NCBI GenBank assembly: GCA_021324255.1
Contig: JAJPJL010000068.1
Span: 62,001-126,000 of the forward strand
Source: Bacillota bacterium
Lineage (GTDB): Bacteria; Sysuimicrobiota; Sysuimicrobiia; Sysuimicrobiales; Segetimicrobiaceae
Direction of reading: 5' to 3'
DNA: 64,000 nucleotides
Positions 42,695 to 51,473 of this stretch are shown in pieces. The position numbers and the translations under genes are program-made. Within the stretch, counting starts at the first letter, position 1; each line of letters opens with the position of its first letter. The notes beneath the pieces are model-generated. The model did not search any database, was not told where the DNA came from, and saw only the letters and a list, made by a program, of their open reading frames with translations.

Positions 42695-44308
42695 ATGGCG
42701 CGGGACAGGGGGATGACGGCGGCCGCCGTGGCCGCGGCGATCGCGCTCGTGGTGGTGGCCGGCGGAGGCGCCCTGGCGGCGCCGGTGACCGGCGGCACGC
42801 TGACCGTCGGGCTGGAGGCGGATCCCACGATGCTGGATCCGCACGCGTCGGCGGCGGCGGCGACCTACCTGCTCGGCAGCCTCAACGTCTTCGAGAGCCT
42901 CCTGTATCAGGCCCCCGACGGCGCGTTCAGGCCGTGGCTCGCGACGAGCTACCGCGTCTCGCCTGACGGCAAGACGTTCACGTTTGCGCTGCGGCAAGAC
43001 GTCCGCTTCTCCGATGGGACACCGTTCAACGCGGACGCGGTCAAGTGGAATCTCGACCGGATCGTGAACCCGAATTTCCGGGCCGGCGGCTCGCTGTCCA
43101 GCCTCGTCGGCTACGCGGGGTCGACCGTGGTCGACGACCATACCGTGCAGGTGCGCTTCAACGCGCCGTACGCGCCGTTCTTGTCGTACGTCGCGGGCGG
43201 GACGCTGGCCATGCTGTCGCCGAAGGCGACGGCCGCGCAGACGGAGGCGCAGACGCAGCACGCGCCGGTGGGGAGCGGGCCGTTCACGGTCGCGGAGTAC
43301 GTGACCAACGACCACGTGACGTTCGTGCGCAACGCCGGGTACAATCGCCGGGCGCCGTGGAGCGATCACCAGGGCGCGCCCTACCTGGATCGGATCGTCT
43401 GGAAGATCGTGCCCGAGGCCGAGACGCGGGCGATCACGCTGTCGTCGGGCGAGACGCAGATGGTCTACATACTCGGGTACGGCACTTCGGGTTCCATCCT
43501 CACCCAGTTACGGCGAGATCCGCGCCTCGTCGAGGACACCCGCCCGTTCCCGGGCACGGCCTACCTGTGGCTGATCAACGTCCGCCGTCCCCCCACCGAT
43601 GACCTGCGGGTGCGCCGGGCGCTCCTCTACGGCATCAATCGCCGGGCGATCATCGCGTCCGTGTACCGCGGGCTCGGTTCGCCGGCGTGCGGCCTGGTGA
43701 GCCACGTGCTGCTCCCGGATCCGAGCGCGTGTTCCTCGTACCCGTACGATCCGCGGCAGGCGGCCGCGCTGTTGGACGACGCGGGGTGGAGGATGGGGCC
43801 GAACCACGTCCGGCAGAAGGACGGCAAACCGCTCACCATCGTCATCAACTCGTTGAACCTCGGCGGCGGCGACCTGCCGGACATCGAGCCCGTGCAGGCG
43901 CAGCTGCTCGAGCTCGGGTTCGACGCCAAGATCAAGAGCCAGGCGTTCGGCCCGCGCACCGAGGACAATTTTCACTGCACCGACAACCTCGGGACCATCT
44001 TCCTCCGGGCCAACGATCCGGACACGCTGTACGCGCTCTTTTCCAGCACCAACATCGGCACGAACTTCAACTGGTCGTGCTACGCCAATCCGAATGTCGA
44101 TCGGATGCTGGCGGAGGGACGCAGTACGCTGGACCCGGCGAAGCGGCGGGCGATCTACCTGCAGCTGGACCGCCTGCTGCTCGATCAAGCGGTCGCGATG
44201 CCGATGATGGACGAGCTGTCGGTGTGGGTGCGCCGGTCGAACGTCCAGGGCGTCAAGTACAACTACTCGACCTATCCCGCGTTCAGCGACGCGTACGTGA
44301 CGAAATAG
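42695..44308 (+). CDS. ABC substrate-binding protein, family 5 (no adjacent permease)
   Basis: This 537-residue binding protein starts at ATG 42695 behind GGGAGGGA; the ORF-track start is in the divergent promoter region. The signal peptide is AVAAAIALVVVAGGGALAAP. The normal order of motifs follows: GGTLTVGLEADPTMLDPHAS, LATSYRVSPDGKTFTFALRQ, LSSGETQMVYILG, VRRALLYGINR, YPYDPRQAAALLDDAGW, then the C-terminal region with YANPNVDRMLAEG. It is a useful reference for the permuted protein at 36305. It lies upstream of a LacI gene and may serve the permeases at 48479/49518. Confidence 0.93.
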   Translation: MARDRGMTAAAVAAAIALVVVAGGGALAAPVTGGTLTVGLEADPTMLDPHASAAAATYLLGSLNVFESLLYQAPDGAFRPWLATSYRVSPDGKTFTFALRQDVRFSDGTPFNADAVKWNLDRIVNPNFRAGGSLSSLVGYAGSTVVDDHTVQVRFNAPYAPFLSYVAGGTLAMLSPKATAAQTEAQTQHAPVGSGPFTVAEYVTNDHVTFVRNAGYNRRAPWSDHQGAPYLDRIVWKIVPEAETRAITLSSGETQMVYILGYGTSGSILTQLRRDPRLVEDTRPFPGTAYLWLINVRRPPTDDLRVRRALLYGINRRAIIASVYRGLGSPACGLVSHVLLPDPSACSSYPYDPRQAAALLDDAGWRMGPNHVRQKDGKPLTIVINSLNLGGGDLPDIEPVQAQLLELGFDAKIKSQAFGPRTEDNFHCTDNLGTIFLRANDPDTLYALFSSTNIGTNFNWSCYANPNVDRMLAEGRSTLDPAKRRAIYLQLDRLLLDQAVAMPMMDELSVWVRRSNVQGVKYNYSTYPAFSDAYVTK

Positions 44309-44439
44309 CGCGGCTTCGCTCTGCCCCAAGTTCGGCGTGAGGCTTCCGGAATCTGGAGGCCTCTGCCGAGCCGTCCGCTTGCTTTCAGGTGAAGGCCGGG
44401 CGACGGCCCTGCCGCCTCAATCGCTAGCAGTGTGCCGTG

Positions 44440-44510
44440 TGGTATATCGATTACCAATGCAGGAGGATTTTCATTTCTAGCACTTGAAATGTATGGAGAT
44501 ATCGATTTCA
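44440..44510. promoter_or_regulatory. AT-rich leader with inverted repeats before the LacI-type gene
   Basis: This is one of the few AT-rich patches in the window. It holds TGGTA-N7-TACCA (44440-44456), two ATCGAT palindromes (44446 and 44501) and TGAAAT-N14-ATTTCA (44485-44510). Such repeats just ahead of a LacI-family gene are plausible operators for self-control and for the following transport operon. The exact site is not identifiable. Confidence 0.45.
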
Positions 44511-44519
44511 TAGATTGGG

Positions 44520-45542
44520 GTGGCTGTGGCGGGCACCGGGATCAAGAGATTCTTGCCGCCGACACTTCGCGACGTGGCCCGCCGCGCGGCCGTTTCGCCC
44601 GCGACCGCCTCTCGTGTGCTCAATGGATCGACCACGGTGTCACCGGCGATCCGGCAGCGTGTCGAGGAGGCGATCCGCGCGGTCGGATACACGCCCAACC
44701 GCGTCGCGACGAGCCTGCGACGTCAGTCCACGCAAACGGTCAGCCTCCTCGTTCCGGACATCACGAACCCGTTTTTTGCAGACGTCGCGCGGGCGGCCGG
44801 GCGGGCCTTTCGGCGGGCTGGATATTCGTGCTTGCTCTGCGACACCGGGGGCGACGTCGCGACCGAAGAGCGCGACGCCGTGCTCTGTCTGCACCACCGC
44901 GTCGATGGGATGTTCGTCATCTCAAACAGCGGCGCGCCGCGGTTCTTCGAGAAGCTCGGACGCCAGGGTCAGGCGATCGTGCTGGTCGATCGGCCGGCGA
45001 GCGACGAGCTGGATTCTGTTCGAGTCGACAACGCGGACGGCACGCTTCAAGCAGTTGCACATCTGGCCGCGCGCGGCCGCAGGCGGCTGGCGATCATCAG
45101 CGGGCCGCTTACGCTCCTGCCCGCCCGGGAACGGTTCGATGCGTTCCGTGCGGGTTTAGACCTTTACAACCTCCGGCGCATCGACCCGTACCTTCATGCC
45201 ACAGGATTCTCCGTGGCCCACGGGTATGCGGCGGCTCGCCACCTCTTGAGCCTGGACCCGCCGCCGGATGCCATCTTCGCCGGCAACAACACGCTTGGGA
45301 TCGGGGCGATTCGCGCCATCAAAGAGCGCGGATGCCGCATCCCGGATGATGTCGCCGTCATCATGTTCGACGACGTGTATCTCGCGGAGTCGCTCGAGCC
45401 ACCCATCACCGTCATCGCCCAACCGACCGGTCAGATTGGCACCGTGGCGGCCCAGTTGCTGCTGGGGCGCTTCAACGAGCCGAATCGGCCGCCCAAGGAG
45501 ATCTTGCTCAAACCGCAACTGGTCGTGCGGAGGTCCACCTGA
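44520..45542 (+). CDS. LacI-family transcriptional regulator
   Basis: This 340-residue protein has an N-terminal helix-turn-helix, TLRDVARRAAVSPATASRVL (about 15-34), and the hinge YTPNRVATSLRRQ. A periplasmic-binding-protein-like ligand domain follows (VSLLVPDITNPFFADVA, then HLAARGRRRLAIISGP and FDDVYLAESLEPPITVI). An in-frame stop lies 9 bases upstream, so the start is GTG 44520 or GTG 44526. It probably represses the binding protein, esterase and permease genes that follow and possibly the one before. Confidence 0.92.
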   Translation: MAVAGTGIKRFLPPTLRDVARRAAVSPATASRVLNGSTTVSPAIRQRVEEAIRAVGYTPNRVATSLRRQSTQTVSLLVPDITNPFFADVARAAGRAFRRAGYSCLLCDTGGDVATEERDAVLCLHHRVDGMFVISNSGAPRFFEKLGRQGQAIVLVDRPASDELDSVRVDNADGTLQAVAHLAARGRRRLAIISGPLTLLPARERFDAFRAGLDLYNLRRIDPYLHATGFSVAHGYAAARHLLSLDPPPDAIFAGNNTLGIGAIRAIKERGCRIPDDVAVIMFDDVYLAESLEPPITVIAQPTGQIGTVAAQLLLGRFNEPNRPPKEILLKPQLVVRRST

Positions 45543-45646
45543 CCGTGGGCGCCGCACGGAGAAGGGGCACCGTCGAATCGCACGGGATCCGATCGCGAGA
45601 TGACCGTCACCGGCGAACCGCGACCAGACGTCGAGGAGGTGCGGAG

Positions 45647-47419
45647 ATGCGTAGAGGCCTTTCCCAATCCGCCGCGTTCTTAGGGTTGTGCGCGCTGATC
45701 GCTCTCGCTGTTACCGCGACGACCTTTGCTCAACCCATGAAGAATCCGGGCTCGTTGGTCATCGTCCGGATCAATTCGCCGGACAGCCTGGACCCGGCGT
45801 GGGCCGACGACATCTACAGCCGCGAGCCGGTCGCCTACATGATGTACGAGCCTCTCATCTTTTTCGACGGCGGCTCGACGAGCCGCTACGTGCCGATGCT
45901 GGCGACGAATGTGCCGTCCGTGCACGAGGGCACGATCTCCAAGGATCTCCGCACCTACACGTTCCACATCCGGCAGGGTGTCCGGTTCCACGACGGCTCC
46001 ATGATGACGCCTGCCGACGTCAAGTACTCGATTATGCGGTTCGCCTTGGTCGACCGGGACAGCGGTGGGTCGTGGATAGTCCTCACGCCGCTGACGGGGC
46101 GCGACGGCACGCGCGATGCCAGCGGCAAGCTCATCCCAACGGTCTTCGACGAGATGGACCGGGCAATTCAAGTGAAGGGCAACGACGTCATATTCACCCT
46201 CAAGGAGCCCTACAGCGGCTTCCTGTCCATCATGGCGTCGTTTTCGCTCGTGCATTCGAAAGCGGCGGTCGTTCGTGCGGGCGGTTGGGACGGGACTCGA
46301 GTCACGCTCGCCAAGTACAACAACCCTGCAGCCCCGGATAAGATGGAGCTCTTTCAGCAGGACGCGGGTACCGGTCCCTTCCGTCTTACCAGCTGGAACC
46401 GGTCGATCAACCAGATTGTGCTCGAACGGTGGGACGGCTACTGGCGCGCGCCGGCGAAGCTCAGGCAGTTGGTGTTCAAAGTCGCCGAGGATTTTCCGGC
46501 GCGCCGGCTGATGCTCACGACGGGCGACGCGGACATTATCGAGGCGGGGTACGCCGACCTTCCCTCGCTTCGCGGCGCGAGCGATGTGCGCATCGTTGAG
46601 AACGTCCCGCAACTCTTTACGCAGTCGTTTTTCATGAACATGAAGATCAATCCCGAGGCGAACCCCGATGTCGGAAGCGGCAAGCTCGACGGCAGCGGCA
46701 TCCCGCCGGACTTTTTCGCCGACATCCACGTGCGGCGGGCCATCGCGTACGCGTTCGACTACGCCACGTATTGGAGCACGGCGTGGAACGGGAAGATGGT
46801 CCCCGGGAATGGGCCGGTGCCGGCTGGCCTGCTGGGCTACGATGTACGCAACCCCTGGTACCGGACGAACCGGGACAAGGCCGTCGCGGAGTTCAAGGAG
46901 GCTCGGGGCGGCCAGGTGTGGGAACGCGGATTTACGTTTACCGAGACGTTCAACGCGGGGAATCCTCACCGGACGATCGGGACGCGGATCCTCAAGCAGA
47001 ATCTCGAGTCCCTCAATCCCAAGTTCCACGTCAACATCCGATCGCTGCCGGGTCCGAGTTACTTCCCCAACATCTCGGCGCATAAGGGCACGCTGTATTG
47101 GCTGGGATTCGCCGTGGACTTCGCGGACCCCGACGACTTCGTGGCCGCATACATGCATACCGGCACCAATTACGCTCCGCAATACGGGTACTCCAACCCG
47201 GCGCTCGACAAACTCATCGAGCAGGCCCGTACGGAGACGACCGAGACCAAGCGCGCCGTCCTGTACCGGCAGATTCAAAGGATTGCCTACGACGACGTCC
47301 CCGTCGTGTATCTCGGCTACGGGACCGTGCCGGTCGTCTACCGAACCTGGGTTCACGGATGGTACACCAACCCGATGTTCGCGCTGCAGTGGTACTACTA
47401 CCCCATCACCAAGCAGTAG
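45647..47419 (+). CDS. ABC substrate-binding protein, family 5 (long form)
   Basis: This protein of about 590 residues starts at ATG 45647 behind GAGGAGG. The signal peptide is AAFLGLCALIALAVTATTFA. The binding-protein domain shows SLVIVRINSPDSLDPAWADD, RTYTFHIRQGVRFHDGSMMT, MLTTGDADIIEAG, VRRAIAYAFDY and a C-terminal part with YSNPALDKLIEQAR. It is longer than its paralogues because of insertions around residues 130-190 and 330-350. It is the binding protein for the permease pair at 48479, with an esterase gene between them. Confidence 0.93.
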   Translation: MRRGLSQSAAFLGLCALIALAVTATTFAQPMKNPGSLVIVRINSPDSLDPAWADDIYSREPVAYMMYEPLIFFDGGSTSRYVPMLATNVPSVHEGTISKDLRTYTFHIRQGVRFHDGSMMTPADVKYSIMRFALVDRDSGGSWIVLTPLTGRDGTRDASGKLIPTVFDEMDRAIQVKGNDVIFTLKEPYSGFLSIMASFSLVHSKAAVVRAGGWDGTRVTLAKYNNPAAPDKMELFQQDAGTGPFRLTSWNRSINQIVLERWDGYWRAPAKLRQLVFKVAEDFPARRLMLTTGDADIIEAGYADLPSLRGASDVRIVENVPQLFTQSFFMNMKINPEANPDVGSGKLDGSGIPPDFFADIHVRRAIAYAFDYATYWSTAWNGKMVPGNGPVPAGLLGYDVRNPWYRTNRDKAVAEFKEARGGQVWERGFTFTETFNAGNPHRTIGTRILKQNLESLNPKFHVNIRSLPGPSYFPNISAHKGTLYWLGFAVDFADPDDFVAAYMHTGTNYAPQYGYSNPALDKLIEQARTETTETKRAVLYRQIQRIAYDDVPVVYLGYGTVPVVYRTWVHGWYTNPMFALQWYYYPITKQ

Positions 47420-47485
47420 CGATGGGAGCCCACGACGCCCCGCCGGCAGTCGAACACCGCAGCGCCGTCGGAAGGGCGGTGACCC

Positions 47486-48475
47486 GTGCCTGACCGTTCT
47501 GGCCGCGTCGTCTTGGATCGGTTCGACAGCGTCGCCCTGCGCGGTAACCCGCACGGCGACCCTGCCGTACGAACAATCCCTGTGTACCTGCCGCCAAGCT
47601 ACGATACATCCCGAGGCAGGTATCCGGTCATCTACTGGTGCCACGGATTCGCGCAGACGGCCCTTTGGGGAGTCAACGGCAGCCCGGGGATTCCCTCGCT
47701 CGCGATGTGCATGGATCGTGCGATCGCGGACGGCGCGCCCGAGGCGATCCTCGTGATGATCGACGCGTTCACCCGGTTCGGCGGGTCCTTGTACCTCAAC
47801 TCCTTCGCAAATGGGCGGTACGAAGACTACATCGTCGACGAGCTGATCCCCTACATCGACGGCACGTACCGCACACGGCCCGGACGGGAGCACCGGGCGA
47901 TCGACGGGAAGTCGAGCGGCGGTTTCGGCGCCCTGGCCCTGGCCATGCGCCATCCCGCGTGTTTCTGCGCCGTTGGTTCTCACAGCGGCGACATGCATTT
48001 CGAGGCCGCGTATCGGCCGCTCTTCTGGGAGTTTCTCAACCAGGTCCATCGGGCAGGGAGCGTGGATCGGTTCCTCGACAACTACCTCGCGCTTCCCAAG
48101 CGATACGATGGCGCATACATCGCGGCGCTTGCCATGTGTTTCTCGCCGAATCCGGATCGCCCGCCGTACTACTTCGACCTGCCCATGGACATCGTCACCG
48201 GAGAGTTACTCCCCGAGGTCTGGGCCCGGTGGACGGCGCTGGACCCGGTGACGATGGCGGAACCGTGTGCGGACGCCCTGCGGTCCATGCGCGTAATCTA
48301 TCTCGACTGCGGGAATCGCGACCAGTACTATCTGCATTTTGGAGCCCGCTTGCTCTCTCGCCGGCTCACGCATCTCGGGATCGCGCACGAATATCATGAA
48401 TATGACGACGATCATCTCTATGTCAACTACCGGTACCCCGAGTCACTCCGCCGCATCGCCGCAGCGATCGCCTGA
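47486..48475 (+). CDS. Esterase D/enterochelin esterase-like alpha/beta hydrolase
   Basis: This 329-residue protein starts at GTG 47486. It has the esterase family opening (PVYLPPSYDTSRGRYPVIYW and CHGF), an oxyanion region, and the nucleophile elbow GKSSGG. Asp is in LDCGNRDQYY and the catalytic His in YDDDHLYVNYR. No signal peptide is visible, so it acts in the cytoplasm, probably releasing an acyl or sugar ester from the imported compound. It lies between the binding protein and permease genes, with 3 bases to the next start, and so belongs to the LacI-controlled operon. Confidence 0.87.
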   Translation: MPDRSGRVVLDRFDSVALRGNPHGDPAVRTIPVYLPPSYDTSRGRYPVIYWCHGFAQTALWGVNGSPGIPSLAMCMDRAIADGAPEAILVMIDAFTRFGGSLYLNSFANGRYEDYIVDELIPYIDGTYRTRPGREHRAIDGKSSGGFGALALAMRHPACFCAVGSHSGDMHFEAAYRPLFWEFLNQVHRAGSVDRFLDNYLALPKRYDGAYIAALAMCFSPNPDRPPYYFDLPMDIVTGELLPEVWARWTALDPVTMAEPCADALRSMRVIYLDCGNRDQYYLHFGARLLSRRLTHLGIAHEYHEYDDDHLYVNYRYPESLRRIAAAIA

Positions 48476-48478
48476 CGC

Positions 48479-49504
48479 GTGACCGCCTACGTTCTGCGCA
48501 GGATCTGCCTGTTCCCCGTTGTGGCGTTCGGCGTCACGATCTTGATTTTCACCCTGCTGCAGGCGCTGCCCCCCGCCGCCCGCGCCATGCTGTTCATTCA
48601 GAATCCGGAACAGGCCACGGCGATTGCCGCCATCATCCGCAAGTACGATCTCGACAAACCGATGTACGTTCAATACGGGCACTGGCTGCGCCAGGTCGTG
48701 CACGGCGATCTCGGATACTCGCAGTCCGCACGCATGCCGGTCGCCCAGGCGATTGCAACGTTCTTTCCGGCCACGCTGGAACTGACAGGCTATGCGTTTG
48801 GTCTCATCATTCTCGTCGGCATCACGCTTGGGACGGCTGCCGCCGTCCACCGCGACGGCGTGGTCGATCACGTCTCCCGAATCTTCTCGATCTGCGGGTA
48901 CTCGCTGCCGGTCTTCGTCTGGGGGTTGCTGCTGTTGCTGGTGTTCTACGGCAATCTGCAGTGGTTCCCGCCTGAGCGGCTGTCGCTCGCGGCGGGTCTG
49001 TACGTTCAATCGCGGGCGTTCCATGCGTATACGGGGCTGGTGACTGTCGATGCGGTGCTCAACGGCAGCTGGTGGGTGCTGTGGGACGCGGCTCGGCACC
49101 TGGTGCTGCCGGTGGTGACCCTGACGTATTTCCTCGCGGCCACCTTGGTCCGGATTACCCGATCCGCGGTCCTCGACTCGCTGAGTCAGGAGTACATCCG
49201 TACGGCACGCGGCAAGGGACTCGCCGAATCAGCGGTGATCGCGCGGCACGCCCGTCGGAACGCGCTCATCCCCGTCATCACGTTGAGCAGTTCCATTCTG
49301 ATCGGATTGTTGGGCGGCGTGGTGATCACGGAGACGATCTTCAATTATCCCGGGATCGGGCGGTGGGGCGCCACCGCCGCCCTGGAGCTCGATGTCCCCG
49401 CGGTCGCGGGGTTTGCGCTGCTCGTCGCCGGCGTCACGGTGCTGGTCAACCTCGCCGCGGACGTGCTCTACGGATACGTCGATCCCAGAGTTCGGCTGCG
49501 ATGA
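48479..49504 (+). CDS. ABC transporter permease, DppB/OppB type
   Basis: This 341-residue permease starts at GTG 48479. Motifs are YVLRRICLFPVVAFGVTILI, YDLDKPMYVQYGHWL, YIRTARGKGLAESAVIARHA, TETIFNYPGIGRWGATAALE and YGYVDPRVRLR. The GDP of the usual LPGDP motif is replaced (LQALPPAARAML), a variation seen in some members. It carries a periplasmic insertion around residues 165-200, like the permease at 37833. Confidence 0.92.
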   Translation: MTAYVLRRICLFPVVAFGVTILIFTLLQALPPAARAMLFIQNPEQATAIAAIIRKYDLDKPMYVQYGHWLRQVVHGDLGYSQSARMPVAQAIATFFPATLELTGYAFGLIILVGITLGTAAAVHRDGVVDHVSRIFSICGYSLPVFVWGLLLLLVFYGNLQWFPPERLSLAAGLYVQSRAFHAYTGLVTVDAVLNGSWWVLWDAARHLVLPVVTLTYFLAATLVRITRSAVLDSLSQEYIRTARGKGLAESAVIARHARRNALIPVITLSSSILIGLLGGVVITETIFNYPGIGRWGATAALELDVPAVAGFALLVAGVTVLVNLAADVLYGYVDPRVRLR

Positions 49505-49517
49505 CGGGGGCTCCGTC

Positions 49518-50492
49518 ATGACGCTCGATGCGCTCGCCCACCGGCTTGGCGCGCGCCCGGACGCCACCGCGACCGCCGCGGCGATCGTCCTCGCCGCCTA
49601 CCTGCTCCAGAAGTCGCCTGCCGTGCGCGGCTTGCCGGCCCTTGCACGCGCCGCCGTGTGGACCGTGGCGTGGTTTGCACTCGTCGCGGCGGCGGCTCCG
49701 ATCGTCGCCCCGCCGCCGGCGTTCCGCGATCCCTACCAGATCCCAACGAGCAGCTTCGCGATCGAGCCTCAGCCGCCCGATGCCGCGCATCCGCTCGGCA
49801 CCACCGAAAACCAATTCGACTTGTACTACGGGATCGTATGGGGCGCGCGCAGCGCCTTCAAAGTGACGCTCAGCATCGTGGGGGTCTCGCTGGCCCTGGG
49901 GCTGGTCTTGGGCACCGTCGCCGGCTATTACGGCGGAGCCATCGACGAGGTCGTGATGCGCGTGACCGACGTGTTCCTGGCGTTTCCCAGTCTCATCCTG
50001 GCCGTCGTGATCGTCGCCGTCCTGGGGAAGGGCATCGACAAGGTCATTCTGGCAATAAGTGCCGTGAACTGGCCGATCTATGCGCGCTTGGTGCGTGGCG
50101 AGGTCCTGTCGCTGACCGGCCGCGAGTTCGTGACGGCGTCGCGAGCGCTCGGCGGCAGCGACATTCGGATCATGCTGCGGCACGTCGTTCCGAACGCCAT
50201 GTTCCCGTTTCTCGTGTACGGTTCCCTCGACATGGGGAACATCGTCATCGTATCGGCTGCGTTGAGCTTCCTCGGTCTCGGGACGGAAATCGGCTACGCC
50301 GATTGGGGGCAGCTGATTGCCCTGTCCCGAAAGTGGATTTTAGGCGCGCCCGGCCATGCGTTCGTGTACTGGTACACGGTTGTCTTCCCGGCCGTCGCGA
50401 TCACGGGCTTCGTCCTGGGATGGAACATCCTCGGAGACGCCATCCGGGACCGCGCGGATCCTCGCTTGAGGACCCGGGGCGGCTTGCCCTAG
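49518..50492 (+). CDS. ABC transporter permease, DppC/OppC type
   Basis: This 324-residue permease starts at ATG 49518; the ATG overlapping the previous stop opens only a six-codon frame. It has a longer N-terminal region than usual (residues 1-90), then LGTTENQFDLYYGIVWGARS in place of the common LGTDxxGRD motif. AGYYGGAIDEVVMRVTDVFL, RHVVPNAMFPFLVYG and ALSFLGLGTEIGYADWGQLI follow. The altered LGTD motif is unusual but the rest is intact. It completes the LacI-controlled importer except for ATPases. Confidence 0.9.
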   Translation: MTLDALAHRLGARPDATATAAAIVLAAYLLQKSPAVRGLPALARAAVWTVAWFALVAAAAPIVAPPPAFRDPYQIPTSSFAIEPQPPDAAHPLGTTENQFDLYYGIVWGARSAFKVTLSIVGVSLALGLVLGTVAGYYGGAIDEVVMRVTDVFLAFPSLILAVVIVAVLGKGIDKVILAISAVNWPIYARLVRGEVLSLTGREFVTASRALGGSDIRIMLRHVVPNAMFPFLVYGSLDMGNIVIVSAALSFLGLGTEIGYADWGQLIALSRKWILGAPGHAFVYWYTVVFPAVAITGFVLGWNILGDAIRDRADPRLRTRGGLP

Positions 50493-50503
50493 CGGGGCGG
50501 CCC

Positions 50504-51391
50504 CTACGCCTGCGCCGGCTTCCCCTCGGTCGCGCCGGCCGTCGGTGCGACCGGCTGTCCGCGGGCGGCCGTCCCGAGTGCCTTGCTCAGGTCCACCTTT
50601 TGGAACGCTCGGGCGAACGCCGCGATGAACCGCGTCTGGCGCTCCATAATCGCTTCACCGCGCCGCCGCAGCCCGTCGAGCTCGTGCGGGGCGATCTCTG
50701 GTCCGCTCTCCACATCGATATCCCAGGCGTCCATCGGCACCGTGACCTCGGCGCCGGCAAACGCAAACGTGCTAAAGCCCAGCGGCGTGATGTCCTCGCC
50801 GAGCGGCCGGGTGACCCGGGGTGAGGAGCCCCATTCCCCCTTGTACACGCCGGGCCGGAGGTCGGCGATTTGTACGCCGTCCACGGCCACCGCGACGGCC
50901 AGTTCCGCCAGCGCGACCCACGACGTAAAGTTGCCCTCGGCGTACTGGTCCGGCAGCAGGGCGCGTTCGATGTGCCCCCACTCGACGATGGCCGCCAGCA
51001 CGCCGAACTCGCGGGCGGTCCGGCCCGCGCGGAGCAGCGGCTCGTGGTTGCCCCCGTGGCCGTTCAGGAAGATGACCCGTCGGATGCCGTTGGCGCGCAG
51101 GCTGCGGCAGATATCCGTGTAGACGGCCTCGATGACATCGGCGCGGATCGTGATCGAGCCGGGGTAGGCCTTCATCTTGTCGTTTTCGCCGTATGCCTGC
51201 AGCGGCAGGACGACGAGGCCGGTCTCCGCGCCGACGCGGTCGGCCAGCGCTTCGACCGACCTCGCGTCGATGCCGATCGGCGTCGGCCCGTGGGCATGGA
51301 GCGTGCCGACCGGCACGATGACGGTGTCGCACCGACGGAGCGCTTCCTCCGCTTCCATCCAGGACATGTCCTGCAGGCGGTACTTGTGCAC
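50504..51391 (-). CDS. Creatininase-family metallohydrolase (variant metal motif)
   Basis: This 295-residue protein starts at GTG 51391 behind GAGGAGG. It is a close paralogue of the gene at 7324 (shared DMSWMEAEEALRRCDTVI pattern and GENDKMxxYPGSIT). The first metal motif reads GTLHAHGPTPIGID, with His in place of the usual Glu; NGHGGNHEPLLRAG is normal. The region that usually provides the next acidic ligand reads FTSWVALAELAVAV. It is convergent with the importer at 48479 and lies downstream of the binding-protein gene at 51474 on its own strand, so it may be co-transcribed with that gene. Confidence 0.85.
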   Translation of the reverse strand: MHKYRLQDMSWMEAEEALRRCDTVIVPVGTLHAHGPTPIGIDARSVEALADRVGAETGLVVLPLQAYGENDKMKAYPGSITIRADVIEAVYTDICRSLRANGIRRVIFLNGHGGNHEPLLRAGRTAREFGVLAAIVEWGHIERALLPDQYAEGNFTSWVALAELAVAVAVDGVQIADLRPGVYKGEWGSSPRVTRPLGEDITPLGFSTFAFAGAEVTVPMDAWDIDVESGPEIAPHELDGLRRRGEAIMERQTRFIAAFARAFQKVDLSKALGTAARGQPVAPTAGATEGKPAQA

Positions 51392-51473
51392 GGTGCACCT
51401 CCTCGGCGCGTGCCGGGAGCCGGCCCCGACGCCACGGCCCGCGCCGGGCGCGGGTCCGCCCCCGGGCGCCGGC

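Noticed and set aside
45680-48049. 789-residue minus-strand ORF
   Set aside because: Shadow of the long binding protein and the esterase.
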